Assembly (NCBI RefSeq): GCF_000737515.1
Contig: NZ_CP006587.1
Coordinates: forward strand, 3,963,001-4,027,000
Source: Hymenobacter sp. APR13
Lineage (GTDB): Bacteria > Bacteroidota > Bacteroidia > Cytophagales > Hymenobacteraceae
DNA length: 64,000 nt
Direction: 5' to 3'
Made by a program: the position numbers and the translations under genes. This document shows positions 8,251 through 16,219 of the stretch, piece after piece (the stretch's first letter is position 1; each line of letters opens with the position of its first letter). The notes beneath the pieces are model-generated. The model had not been told where the DNA came from. It ran no database searches and worked only from the letters and a program-made list of their open reading frames with translations.

Positions 8251-8859
8251 ATGGAACCTGCAGAAAGAGAAAAAACCATCCTCAAGCTGAAGCTCAACAC
8301 CGATCCGCGGTGGGTGGATATTGCCAGCAAAAACATTGAGGATATCCTGGTCGACCACGCCTGGTGCGAGCAGAAAGCCGCCAGCACGGGCATCAGCATG
8401 ATCATTCACTACCCCGAGAAAACGCGCCTCGTGGATGAGCTGACCGACCTCGTGGCCGAGGAGTGGGGCCACTTCGAGCGGGTGCTGCTGGAGCTGCGCA
8501 AGCGCGGCTACGCCCTGGGCCGCCCGCGCCGCGACGAGTACGTGGTGCAGCTGCTGGCGCACGTGCGCAAAGGCGGCGCCCGCGAGCGGCAGCTCATGGA
8601 CCAGCTGCTGGTATCGGCCCTGATTGAGGCGCGCAGCTGCGAGCGGTTCAAGCTACTCTGGAAGCACATTCCGGACCCCGAGCTGAGCAAGTTCTACTAC
8701 GAGCTGATGGTGTCCGAAGCGGGCCACTTCGTAAGCTACGTGGAGCTGGCCAAGGAGTACTGCGACCCGAAGCTGGTGGAGGAGCGCCTGCAGGAGTTGC
8801 TGAAGATTGAAGGCGAAATAGTAACCAACCTGCCCGTCCGCGACGACCGGATGCACTAG
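8251..8859 (+). CDS. miaE: tRNA-(ms2io6A)-hydroxylase
   Basis: The protein has 202 residues. MiaE is a non-haem diiron monooxygenase that hydroxylates the isopentenyl group of ms2i6A at tRNA position 37. The ferritin-like four-helix bundle is visible with its ligands: 'DHAWCEQKAAS' (first Glu), 'EEWGHFERVL' (ExxH), 'ALIEARSCERF' (third Glu) and 'SEAGHFVSYVELA' (second ExxH). The length is normal. It stands alone after an inverted repeat. Another position-37 enzyme, mtaB, is encoded 6 kb away, but MtaB acts on t6A-type tRNA, so the two do not form one pathway. Confidence 0.93.
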   Translation: MEPAEREKTILKLKLNTDPRWVDIASKNIEDILVDHAWCEQKAASTGISMIIHYPEKTRLVDELTDLVAEEWGHFERVLLELRKRGYALGRPRRDEYVVQLLAHVRKGGARERQLMDQLLVSALIEARSCERFKLLWKHIPDPELSKFYYELMVSEAGHFVSYVELAKEYCDPKLVEERLQELLKIEGEIVTNLPVRDDRMH

Positions 8860-8936
8860 GTAACAGAGCTACCCATTACTTGCCGGCTGAAAAATGGCTG
8901 GTATATTGGGCCTGATTAGAATTATTTCTGCTCTAG

Positions 8937-9398
8937 ATGAAAAGACTGTTCTTGCTTGCTTTGTGGCTGTTGCCCGGCCTGTGCCTGGCGCAAGCGCCGC
9001 CGCAGGCCGCTACCATCAATTTTTGCGGCGTAAACATTCCGGTGCCTGCCGGCTGCACCCCCGAAACCAGCTACTCCGTGCGCTGCGACCGGTACCAGCT
9101 CAATTGGTTCTACCTCAACCATGGCCAGTTGCTGCCTGTGGTAGAGACGATGGTGAAAGTGGAAAAGAAAAAGCACAAGCCAGCCGAAGAGCAGGCTTTC
9201 GATGGTTTTATCCTGGATACACCGGCCAAAGGCTACCGCTTCAGCTACACCATTGAGGGGGGCGAGGCTTACCAGCTGATCTTTTACGGCACCGCCAAAG
9301 GCCAGCCCGTGGTCGTGCAGCTCACCATGGACGTAGACCCCGAAAAAACCGCCGACCTGCCCGAAATAGCCCAACGTATGGTGCGGCTCAGCAAATAG
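8937..9398 (+). CDS. Small secreted protein of unknown function
   Basis: The protein has 153 residues. The N-terminus MKRLFLLALWLLPGLCLAQA is a clear signal peptide with a cleavage site near LAQ-A. The mature part has two cysteines (in 'INFCGVNI' and 'AGCTPET'), a further one in 'VRCDRY', and a beta-strand-rich pattern. I do not recognise a family. It is followed 17 bp later by a strong bidirectional terminator shared with the convergent gene at 9478. It is probably a single-gene unit of periplasmic or surface location. Confidence 0.75.
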   Translation: MKRLFLLALWLLPGLCLAQAPPQAATINFCGVNIPVPAGCTPETSYSVRCDRYQLNWFYLNHGQLLPVVETMVKVEKKKHKPAEEQAFDGFILDTPAKGYRFSYTIEGGEAYQLIFYGTAKGQPVVVQLTMDVDPEKTADLPEIAQRMVRLSK

Positions 9399-9415
9399 GT
9401 TTCGTCAAAAACAGT

Positions 9416-9459
9416 CATAAGAAAGGCCCGGACAGCAGTTTGTTCGGGCCTTTCTTATG
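9416..9459. terminator. Bidirectional terminator between convergent genes
   Basis: Arms CATAAGAAAGGCCCG (9416-9430) and CGGGCCTTTCTTATG (9445-9459) are exact complements around a 14-nt loop. The T-rich tail lies within the stem on both strands. It sits between convergent stops at 9398 and 9478. Confidence 0.85.
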
Positions 9460-9477
9460 GCTTGAAAACCGACTAAC

Positions 9478-10761
9478 TCAGGTTTTCTGCTTCTTCTTTT
9501 TGGCGGCCGGAAACAGCACGTTGTTGAGGATGAGGCGGTAGCCGGGCGAGTTGGGGTGCAGGGCCAGGTCGGTGGGTTCTTCTTCTACCAGGTGCTGGTA
9601 GTCTTCGGGGTCGTGGCCGCCATAGAAGGTCCAAGTGCCTTTGCCCAGCGTGCCATGCATGTAGCGGATTTCGCCCGAGGCCTTGTTGTCGCCCATCACT
9701 ACCACGTCGGGCTTCACCAGCTGCTTGCGGAAGGCCGTGGTCTGACCCATGAAGCCCTTGATGGTCTTCTCGTGGTCCTGGGTGAGCATGGTGGGCACCG
9801 GATCGTACTTGGCCGAGAACGTGAACAGCTGGAAGTAGTCGTTGTCTTCGTAGACGCCGCGCTCCTGGGGCTGCATGTCGATGTTGCTGTACTCGTACTG
9901 GTACGGGTCGCGCACCAGCTGGAAGTTCTGGAAGGCCAGCGTGCGGTTGAAGTTGAGCTTGCTCTGCGCGGCGGGGTCGGCGGCGTCGCCGTCGTACATG
10001 TTTTCCACCATGTCCACGCCCAGGCCGGCCAGCGCAATGTCGTAGGTGTCGGTGGCCGAGCACATGGCAAACTGGAAGCCGCCGCCGGCAATAAACTCCT
10101 GCATCTTCACCACCACCGCGCCCTTCATCTGGCTGACTTTGGCAAAGCCGTGCCGCTTGGCCGTGGCCTCCGACTCGCGCTGCTGCTGCTGGTACCAGGG
10201 TCGGTTGCGGTACTGGGCGAAGAACTTGCCGTACTCGCCCGTGAAATCCTCGTGGTGCAGGTGCAGCCAGTCGTACTTGGGCAGCTTGCCGTCGAGCACG
10301 TCGTCGTCGTAGATCTGGTCGTAGGGAATTTCGGCGTAGCCCAGCACCAGCGTCACGGCGTCGTCCCAGGGCTGCTTACCTTTGGGCGTGTACACCGCAA
10401 TTTTGGGCACCTTCTCCAGCTTCATGATGTCCATGTTGGCGTTGGGGTCGGCTATTTCGGAGAGGATGCCATTGTACTGGGCGCCGGAAATCACCTGGTA
10501 CGTGACGCCGCGCACGGCCAGCTCGTTTTCCACGCCGGGCGCCACCTCGCAGGCAAACGAGCCGCCGCGGTAGTTGAGCAGCCAGTCGACCTCAATCTGC
10601 TTGCCGAGCAGCCAGTAGGCAATACCGTAGGCCTTGAGGTGCTCTTTCTGGGTGTTGTCCATCGGGATGAGCACCTGGTTGGCCCAGGCCGCGCCCGGCC
10701 CGGCCAGCAGGCACAGCAGCACCAGCAGCGTAGCCCAGAATCGTTGTTTGCTGTGTATCAT
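9478..10761 (-). CDS. Conserved periplasmic protein commonly labelled 'asparagine synthetase B'
   Basis: The protein has 427 residues with a signal peptide (residues ~8-28, ending 'AAWANQV'). Recognisable conserved blocks are 'HLKAYGIAYWLL', 'VDWLLNYRGGSF', 'YDWLHLHHEDFTGEYGKF', 'GGGFQFAMCSATDTYDIAL', 'FYGGHDPEDYQH' and a basic tail AAKKKKQKT. To my knowledge Bacteroidota databases name such proteins asparagine synthetase B, yet no N-terminal glutaminase Cys or AsnB ATP-binding motif is visible, and the signal peptide puts it outside the cytoplasm, so the name is doubtful. 'GGGFQFAMCSATDT' resembles a nucleophile elbow of class-I amidotransferase folds; this is inference. The ATG at 10761 begins the signal peptide. 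Confidence 0.85.
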   Translation of the reverse strand: MIHSKQRFWATLLVLLCLLAGPGAAWANQVLIPMDNTQKEHLKAYGIAYWLLGKQIEVDWLLNYRGGSFACEVAPGVENELAVRGVTYQVISGAQYNGILSEIADPNANMDIMKLEKVPKIAVYTPKGKQPWDDAVTLVLGYAEIPYDQIYDDDVLDGKLPKYDWLHLHHEDFTGEYGKFFAQYRNRPWYQQQQRESEATAKRHGFAKVSQMKGAVVVKMQEFIAGGGFQFAMCSATDTYDIALAGLGVDMVENMYDGDAADPAAQSKLNFNRTLAFQNFQLVRDPYQYEYSNIDMQPQERGVYEDNDYFQLFTFSAKYDPVPTMLTQDHEKTIKGFMGQTTAFRKQLVKPDVVVMGDNKASGEIRYMHGTLGKGTWTFYGGHDPEDYQHLVEEEPTDLALHPNSPGYRLILNNVLFPAAKKKKQKT

Positions 10762-10997
10762 AGCCAAAGAAAATAAAGCCGTCCGGCCGCGTTCAACCAC
10801 CGCTCAAGGTACTCAACATTGGCGGTACCCGCGCAAAACCGCGGCCACCCACCCGGCAACGGGCGCGCCAGTCAGAACGGGGCCGCCGTGGTTCCGGTTC
10901 CGCGCCGGGCGGCCGGTTTTGGCGTTGCCGCCGGCCCGGAAAAGAGCCACGGCAAAACCCGCCGCAAATGCGTAGATTGGCCGGAATTTGACGATGT

Positions 10998-12236
10998 ATG
11001 GATCTGCTGGAAAACATTCGGGAAGCGTTTCGCTCCATTAAGAGCAACCTGCTGCGTACCGTCCTCACGGCCCTGATCGTGAGCATCGGCATCATGGCGC
11101 TGGTGGGCATTCTCACGGCCATCGACGCCATGAAGTATTCCCTGAACCAGACGTTTGCCAGCCTGGGCGCCAACTCCTTCGAAATGAAGGCCAAAGGCTA
11201 CACCAACCGTTTCCGGCGGGGTGGGGTGCAGGGCAAAGTGTATCCGCCCATCAGTTTGCTGCAGGCCAAAAAATACAAGGAGGCCCTCAGCGACGAAGCG
11301 CAGGTAGGAGTTTCGGCCTTTATCTCGGGCGCTACCGAGGTGAAGGGCAACGGCGAAAAAACCAACCCCAACATTCAGGTGGTAGCCGGCGACGAAAATT
11401 ACCTGCAGATTCAGAGCTACACGCTGGGCACGGGCCGCACCTTCTCGTCGCTGGAACTCGACAACGGCACCAACGTAGCCATCATCGGCTCCGAGGTGAA
11501 AGACAAGCTCTACCCTTCAGAAAGCGGCCTCAATAAGTACGTGTACCTGCTGGGGCGGCGCTTTCAGATAGTGGGTGTGCTGGAGAAAAGCGGCAGCAGC
11601 GGCCAGGGCGGCGGCGCCGACCGCATGGTGCTGATACCGCTGGAAACCGGCAACCAACTGCCCCGGCAGCGCGCCCTCACCTACGACGTGAAAACCGCCA
11701 CCACCCGCCCCGAAGAACTCAACTACCTCACCGGCCAGGCCACCGGCACCATGCGCTCTGTGCGCCACGACGCGCTGGGCCAGGAAGACAGCTTCGAGGT
11801 AGAGCGCTCCGACTCCATGGCCGCCAAGCTCGATGAGCTGAGCGGCGGCCTGAAAGTGGGCGGCTTTCTGGTGGGCTTCATCACGCTGCTCGGGGCCAGT
11901 ATTGCCCTCATGAACATCATGATGGTGTCGGTGACTGAGCGCACCCGCGAAATCGGAATCCGGAAGGCGCTGGGCGCTACGGCCCGCCAGATCCGCCAGC
12001 AGTTCCTCATCGAGGCCATTGTGATTTGCGTGATGGGCGGGGTGCTGGGCATCGTGCTAGGCGTGGGCGGCGGCAACCTGCTCACGCTATTCATGGAGCA
12101 GGGCGCCTTCATTGTGCCGTGGCTCTGGATGTCGCTGGGCCTCGTTATCTGCATTACTGTGGGCCTAGCTTCGGGCTACTATCCGGCCAGCAAAGCCGCC
12201 GCCCTCGACCCCATCGAGAGCCTGCGCTACGAGTAG
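10998..12236 (+). CDS. MacB/FtsX-type ABC transporter permease
   Basis: The protein has 412 residues. It has the MacB-type layout: a cytoplasmic start, a first membrane helix at about residues 20-42 ([20 protein letters not shown]), a large periplasmic domain of about 220 residues, then three more helices near 285-310, 335-362 and 372-395. '[21 protein letters not shown]' is the conserved cytoplasmic loop that contacts the ATPase, and the protein ends '[14 protein letters not shown]'. Such permeases act in mechanotransmission, exporting peptides, lipoproteins or drugs, rather than as classical channels. No ATPase is encoded next to it, so its partner lies elsewhere. It stands alone between a divergent gene and a gene-poor stretch. 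Confidence 0.92.
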   Translation: MDLLENIREAFRSIKSNLLRTVLTALIVSIGIMALVGILTAIDAMKYSLNQTFASLGANSFEMKAKGYTNRFRRGGVQGKVYPPISLLQAKKYKEALSDEAQVGVSAFISGATEVKGNGEKTNPNIQVVAGDENYLQIQSYTLGTGRTFSSLELDNGTNVAIIGSEVKDKLYPSESGLNKYVYLLGRRFQIVGVLEKSGSSGQGGGADRMVLIPLETGNQLPRQRALTYDVKTATTRPEELNYLTGQATGTMRSVRHDALGQEDSFEVERSDSMAAKLDELSGGLKVGGFLVGFITLLGASIALMNIMMVSVTERTREIGIRKALGATARQIRQQFLIEAIVICVMGGVLGIVLGVGGGNLLTLFMEQGAFIVPWLWMSLGLVICITVGLASGYYPASKAAALDPIESLRYE

Positions 12237-13340
12237 GGTTGGGGCGCCCGGCGGTGCCGATGCCAGTGCCGGCCCGTTGGCCGCTGCGCCCGGCCGCCGC
12301 TGTGAGAGCAGCGCATACCAGCTCCGCCCCGCTGGCCGTCACCTGCTGCTAGCTGCCGTCGCTATCCGTTGGCACTGTCTTTCGTCATCAGCTGCGGCCT
12401 CTATCCGCCGCCAGTGCACCGTCATCAACGCCGCCAGTGTACCGCGTTTTCCTGCTGGCTGAAGCTACCGTTTCGTTCGTAGCGCAACCAGGCCGCCGGC
12501 TGCAGCTGCTCTGCCCCCGGGCTTGGGAAGCCGCTGATTTGGCTGTTGCCGCCGAGGCGCCCGGGGAAGCTGACCGGCCCGCCGGCGACGTTGGCCACCA
12601 CCTGAAGGAAGCGCTGGGAATTCCGGCCGCCGGGTTGCTCGCCAACAGCCATGAGCCGGGGCAGGAGCCAGGAATAAAGGCAGCGCATCAGACGGCCATT
12701 TACAGGCAGCAGCCGTCGGCCGCGCGGGTAGGGGCGGGGGAGCAGGCAGCAGGAGGCCCGGCGTTCGGCTTGGAGTATATGCCCTGAGGGCCGCATGACC
12801 TCATGCAGGGTATGTGGCGCATCAGGTCCGAAGCGAAGCATGCCGTTCTGTGTAGCAGCAGCAGCAAAAAACCTATTGCAAACACACACTGGGTGGCTGT
12901 TGGACAGCTCCTGCGGCGGCAGGAGCTGTGCGTACACCGCCTGCCGCCGCGTGCTCGTAGTTGCCCGGCTGGCAGGCCGAGGTATTTCCCGGGATGCGTA
13001 GCGCCCGTACACGGCCAGTCGGTCGAAGCCACGCAGCTTATGGTCGCAGTCCGTAGGCGGGCTGCAGCGTGTCAGGCACAGAGCCGTGAGAAAATAAGCC
13101 GGTGGCAACACGCGGGCGGCTATGCTTCCGCACAGGCGCTCGGCCGGCCCCGGCGCCCACGGCCGGCGGGGCCGCCGGAGTTGCCGCCGCAAGGCGCGGC
13201 TTCCGGGCTGCTGACCCAGGGCGGCCCCGCCGGTTTTGCGCCCGCTATGTTCCCAGCTCGAAGAATTTTTTCGTTGCTCATCAACTCCTGCGTGCGGCAG
13301 GGGGCGGCGGGGCGGAGCCGGGAATTAGGCTTGCATTTGC
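12237..13340. other. 1.1-kb stretch without a convincing gene
   Basis: The sequence is GC-rich and has several open frames on both strands, but none shows a signal peptide, a domain or a recognisable family. The longest minus-strand frame (12425-13192) encodes an Arg/Pro/Cys-rich product typical of non-coding GC-rich DNA. It could be a decayed gene or a long 5' region of the HTH gene. Confidence 0.4.
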
Positions 13341-13350
13341 CGGTGTTTTA

Positions 13351-13366
13351 TATACATTTGTGTATA
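13351..13366 (+). promoter_or_regulatory. Palindromic operator overlapping the promoter of the HTH gene
   Basis: TATACA-TTTG-TGTATA is a perfect 6-bp inverted repeat with a 4-bp spacer. It contains the -7 box TACATTTG (13353-13360), 22 bp before the ATG at 13382. The position suggests autoregulation by the encoded HTH protein (inference). Confidence 0.5.
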
Positions 13367-13381
13367 AAATCATTTGGGTAT

Positions 13382-14140
13382 ATGGCAGAACAGGAAACAG
13401 TCGGGCAAAGATTTACACAGCTTATTGCTCATTTGGGCATAAGCAAGAATGCTTTTGCCAATTCGCTTGACAAGACGGCCACCGTCATTCAACATCTTGT
13501 GGAAGAGCGAAATAAGCCAGGATTTGACCTTTTGTGTAAAGTCTTTGATGTATATCCAAATGTGTCAAAAGACTGGCTTCTTCAGGGTGTTGGCTCCATG
13601 CTGATAACAGACAGTCCGGCACCTGCCGCACCACTACCAGCCGCCGCCGCTGCCCCCGGCGCCACTGATACTCCTAGCCCGGCTGTCCAGCCACCGGCCC
13701 CCTCTGCCCCCGAAATTGCAGTGGCCGCAGTGGCCACAGCCGCGCCCGTGGCCGCTGCTCCGGCACCCGCGCCAGCAGCAGCAGCAGCAGCTACTCCGGC
13801 TCCCACGCTCGTTTGGGAGTCTGTGCCGGCTGTTGCGCCAGTTGCAGCCCCTGCACCTGTTTCGGTGCCAGCCCCGGCCGCTGAACTGCCCGCAGCGGAA
13901 GTGCCGGTGACACCGGGGCCGGCTGCCGCACCGGTTGCCGCGGTAGTAGCCTCAGTGCCGCCCGTCGCAGCAGCTGTGGCACCGGCGCCGGCAGCTGCTC
14001 CCGAGGCGGCGTGGCAGTCGGCTCTCTACACGCAGCAGATGGCACACCAACTGGCTATGGCCGAGCTGCGCAACCAGCACCTGCAGGACCAGCAGCGCCT
14101 CATGCAGCAGATGCTGGATTTGATGCAGCGCCGCATGTAG
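13382..14140 (+). CDS. HTH-domain protein with Ala/Pro-rich linker and C-terminal coiled coil
   Basis: The protein has 252 residues. Residues ~1-75 form a helix-turn-helix domain of the XRE/phage CI type (VGQRFTQLIAHLGISKNAFA, then 'KVFDVYPNVSKDWLLQGVG'). Residues ~80-210 are almost entirely Ala, Pro and Val, a flexible linker. The last 40 residues (MAHQLAMAELRNQHLQDQQR onward) form a Gln-rich coiled coil, probably for oligomerisation. The ATG at 13382 follows the promoter; the frame is open much further upstream but without protein-like character. The HTH part uses visibly AT-richer codons than the tail, suggesting an acquired DNA-binding domain joined to a locally expanded repeat region. 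It may be a transcription regulator; its target is unknown apart from a possible own operator. Confidence 0.82.
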   Translation: MAEQETVGQRFTQLIAHLGISKNAFANSLDKTATVIQHLVEERNKPGFDLLCKVFDVYPNVSKDWLLQGVGSMLITDSPAPAAPLPAAAAAPGATDTPSPAVQPPAPSAPEIAVAAVATAAPVAAAPAPAPAAAAAATPAPTLVWESVPAVAPVAAPAPVSVPAPAAELPAAEVPVTPGPAAAPVAAVVASVPPVAAAVAPAPAAAPEAAWQSALYTQQMAHQLAMAELRNQHLQDQQRLMQQMLDLMQRRM

Positions 14141-14157
14141 CATCGGCTTGCTTACCA

Positions 14158-14254
14158 GTAACGCGAAGTTCCACTTCGCGGAGCGTTAAAACCGTCGCCG
14201 AAGGACCCATCGTCCAACGGCACGCACGCCCCGCGAAGTGGAACTTCGCGTTAC
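14158..14254. repeat. Palindromic repeat, 'GCGAAGT/GCGAACT' family
   Basis: Bases 14158-14181 and 14231-14254 are exact 24-bp inverted repeats, and each arm is itself a palindrome (CGCGAAGT-TCC-ACTTCGCG). Related elements lie at 44299, 48563 and 51604. It separates the convergent HTH and mtaB genes. Confidence 0.8.
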
Positions 14255-14261
14255 AGTAGTG

Positions 14262-15608
14262 TTAGTGCTGGAATACTTCGATGCCCAGCTCTTCGGCTTC
14301 CATCAGGTTCTGGGGCGTCACGGCGGTGAGGCGCAGGCGCTTCAGCTCGCCCACCAGCAGCGGGTCGTATTTGGCCGTTACGCGGATGTAGTTGGGCGTG
14401 AAGCCTTCCATCTGGCCGTTGGTTACGTCGTCCTCGAACAGCACGGCCGTTTCCAGGCCTACATGCTGCTCGTAGAAGTGGCGCTTTTTCTTCTCTGAAA
14501 GGCCCCGCAGCTGGGTGGTGCGCTCGTGGCGGTGGCGGTCCTGCACGCGGCCGGGCAGGGTGGGAGCCAGCGTGTTTTCGCGCTCCGAGTACGGAAACAC
14601 GTGCAGGTAGCTTACGTCCAGCTCGTTCAGGAACTGGTAGGTTTCCAGAAAATCAGCCTCCGTTTCGCCGGGAAATCCCACAATGACGTCGACGCCGATG
14701 CAGGCGTGCGGCATCACCTCCTTGATCAGCCGCACCCGCTCCACGTACAGCTCGCGGCGGTAGCGGCGGCGCATCAGCCCCAGAATCTTGTTGGAGCCCG
14801 ACTGCAGCGGAATATGGAAGTGCGGCATAAACCGCTTCGACTGCGCCACAAACCGGATGATTTCGTCGGACAGCAGATTCGGCTCGCAGCTACTGATGCG
14901 GAACCGCTCGATGCCTTCGACCTCATCCAGCGCCTGCACCAGGTCGAAGAAGTTCTCCTGCCGCTCCCGCTCGGGGCCCTGCAGCCCGAAGTCGCCGAGG
15001 TTGACGCCCGTCAGCACGATTTCCTTGACGCCGGTTTCGGCCAGCTTCTGCACGCGCTCCACCACGCTCTGCACCGAGCCCGAGCGGCTGGCACCGCGCG
15101 CCAGCGGAATGGTGCAGAACGAGCACGAGTAGTCGCAGCCGTCCTGCACCTTCAGGAAGGTGCGGGTCCGGTCGCCGTAGGAGTGGGCCGCGTGAAACTC
15201 GGTGGCTTCGGAAATAGGCGAGGCGAACACCCGGCCCGGCTCACCAATGGCCGGCTTCTGGAAGCCCGCCAGCGTTTCTACCAGCTGAAACTTCTCGGCG
15301 GCGCCCAGTACGGCGTGCACGCCGGGAATCTCCGCAATTTCCTGGGGCTTGAGCTGGGCGTAGCAGCCCACAATGGCCACGAAGGCATCGGGGTTGTGCT
15401 TGAGGGCCTCCTTCACCACCTTCCGGCACTTGCGGTCGGCGTGGTCCGTGACCGAGCAGGTGTTGATGACGTAGATGTCGGCCGCGTCCTCGAAGGCCGC
15501 TTTCACGAAGCCGTGCTCCTCAAACTGCCGACCAATGGCGGAAGTCTCGGAGAAGTTGAGCTTGCAGCCCAGCGTGTAAAAGGCAACTTTTCTGGTTTCC
15601 ATTTCCAT
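14262..15608 (-). CDS. mtaB: tRNA t6A37 methylthiotransferase
   Basis: The protein has 448 residues. MtaB is a radical-SAM enzyme with two Fe-S clusters that converts t6A37 to ms2t6A37 in tRNA. The N-terminal UPF0004 domain begins 'KVAFYTLGCKLNFSETSA' and carries further cluster cysteines in 'VINTCSVTDHADRKCRK' and 'VGCYAQ'. The radical-SAM CxxxCxxC is in 'QDGCDYSCSFCTIPLARG' (about residue 152 on). A C-terminal TRAM-like region follows. 'GCKLN' and the general layout favour MtaB over MiaB. The ATG at 15608 or 15602 is the start; a TATCTTTG box ends 11 nt upstream. The tail is followed by a palindromic repeat. Confidence 0.93.
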   Translation of the reverse strand: MEMETRKVAFYTLGCKLNFSETSAIGRQFEEHGFVKAAFEDAADIYVINTCSVTDHADRKCRKVVKEALKHNPDAFVAIVGCYAQLKPQEIAEIPGVHAVLGAAEKFQLVETLAGFQKPAIGEPGRVFASPISEATEFHAAHSYGDRTRTFLKVQDGCDYSCSFCTIPLARGASRSGSVQSVVERVQKLAETGVKEIVLTGVNLGDFGLQGPERERQENFFDLVQALDEVEGIERFRISSCEPNLLSDEIIRFVAQSKRFMPHFHIPLQSGSNKILGLMRRRYRRELYVERVRLIKEVMPHACIGVDVIVGFPGETEADFLETYQFLNELDVSYLHVFPYSERENTLAPTLPGRVQDRHRHERTTQLRGLSEKKKRHFYEQHVGLETAVLFEDDVTNGQMEGFTPNYIRVTAKYDPLLVGELKRLRLTAVTPQNLMEAEELGIEVFQH

Positions 15609-15619
15609 AAACAAGGCGG

Positions 15620-15627
15620 CAAAGATA
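15620..15627 (-). promoter_or_regulatory. Bacteroidota -7 promoter box (TATCTTTG) for mtaB
   Basis: TATCTTTG on the minus strand ends 11 nt before the ATG at 15608. The transcription start would fall within a few bases of the start codon. Confidence 0.55.
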
Positions 15628-15689
15628 CGGCGGAAGTTGCGGGTTTGCGGTACCGGGTGAGCTACAACCCGCCGGAAGGCCGGCAGGTT

Positions 15690-16046
15690 TCACAGCCGGG
15701 CCTCCACGGCGGCCATCAGGGCGGGCAGATCCAGCGGGCGGAGCTGCTCGGCCGTGAGCAGCGGCTGCCAGGCCTCGGTGGCTAATTGCCGCCGGAAGAT
15801 GGCCGGCAGCGCCTGGTCCGTCAGCTCCAGGTACTGCTGGCGCAGCTCGTCGCGGTGCAGGAACTGGGCCTGGGCCGGCAGCCGCTCCAGAAACGCCCGC
15901 CACTCCGGGTACATCGTGCGCGCCCCATACGTGACGGCGCACAGCGAGCAGGGGTAGGTGGCCGGCGAAAAGGTCTTGTGCAGCGTGTCGAGCACCCCAT
16001 TCAGCCAGCCGGCATTGGCATTGTATACAAAGAGCAGCTCGGGCAT
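15690..16046 (-). CDS. Conserved small cytoplasmic protein of unknown function
   Basis: The protein has 118 residues. The N-terminus 'PELLFVYNANAGWLNGVLDT' is followed by 'FSPATYPCSLCAVTYG' with a CxxC pair, then 'EWRAFLERL'. This pattern recurs in Bacteroidota proteins of unknown role (recalled, not searched). No signal peptide or membrane helix is present. The CxxC could bind metal or be redox active. It lies between mtaB and the sulfatase, in the same direction, with a repeat separating it from the latter. The ATG at 16046 fits the conserved N-terminus. Confidence 0.75.
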   Translation of the reverse strand: MPELLFVYNANAGWLNGVLDTLHKTFSPATYPCSLCAVTYGARTMYPEWRAFLERLPAQAQFLHRDELRQQYLELTDQALPAIFRRQLATEAWQPLLTAEQLRPLDLPALMAAVEARL

Positions 16047-16057
16047 ACAGATAGTGA

Positions 16058-16206
16058 GTTGTTGGTTGGTCGTTGTCAGTCCGATACGCTGAACGGATAA
16101 GCTTCATGGTTGCCGAAGCTGCAGGTTAGCTATGGTTGGTCGGCAGTGGAATGTCAGCTTGTAAGTTGGTAGATTATCAAATACCTGACAACTGACAACC
16201 AACAAC
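16058..16206. repeat. Inverted repeat, 'GTTGTTGGTTG' type
   Basis: The left arm 16058-16079 (GTTGTTGGTTGGTCGTTGTC...) and right arm 16185-16206 are inverted with two mismatches. Similar 'GTTGTCAG/CTGACAAC' sequences occur at about 34200-34320 and 46803-46872. Confidence 0.55.
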
Positions 16207-16219
16207 TACCAGCTCATCA

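Noticed and set aside
9556..10776. Open frame antisense to the 'asparagine synthetase B'-labelled gene
   Set aside because: Composition typical of reversed GC-rich coding sequence; no start signals.
12425..13192. 255-codon minus-strand frame in the gene desert
   Set aside because: Arg/Pro/Cys-rich, no signal, domain or ribosome-binding context; treated as non-coding.
12803..13381. N-terminal extension of the HTH protein
   Set aside because: The promoter and operator lie at 13351-13366, and the upstream codons are not protein-like.
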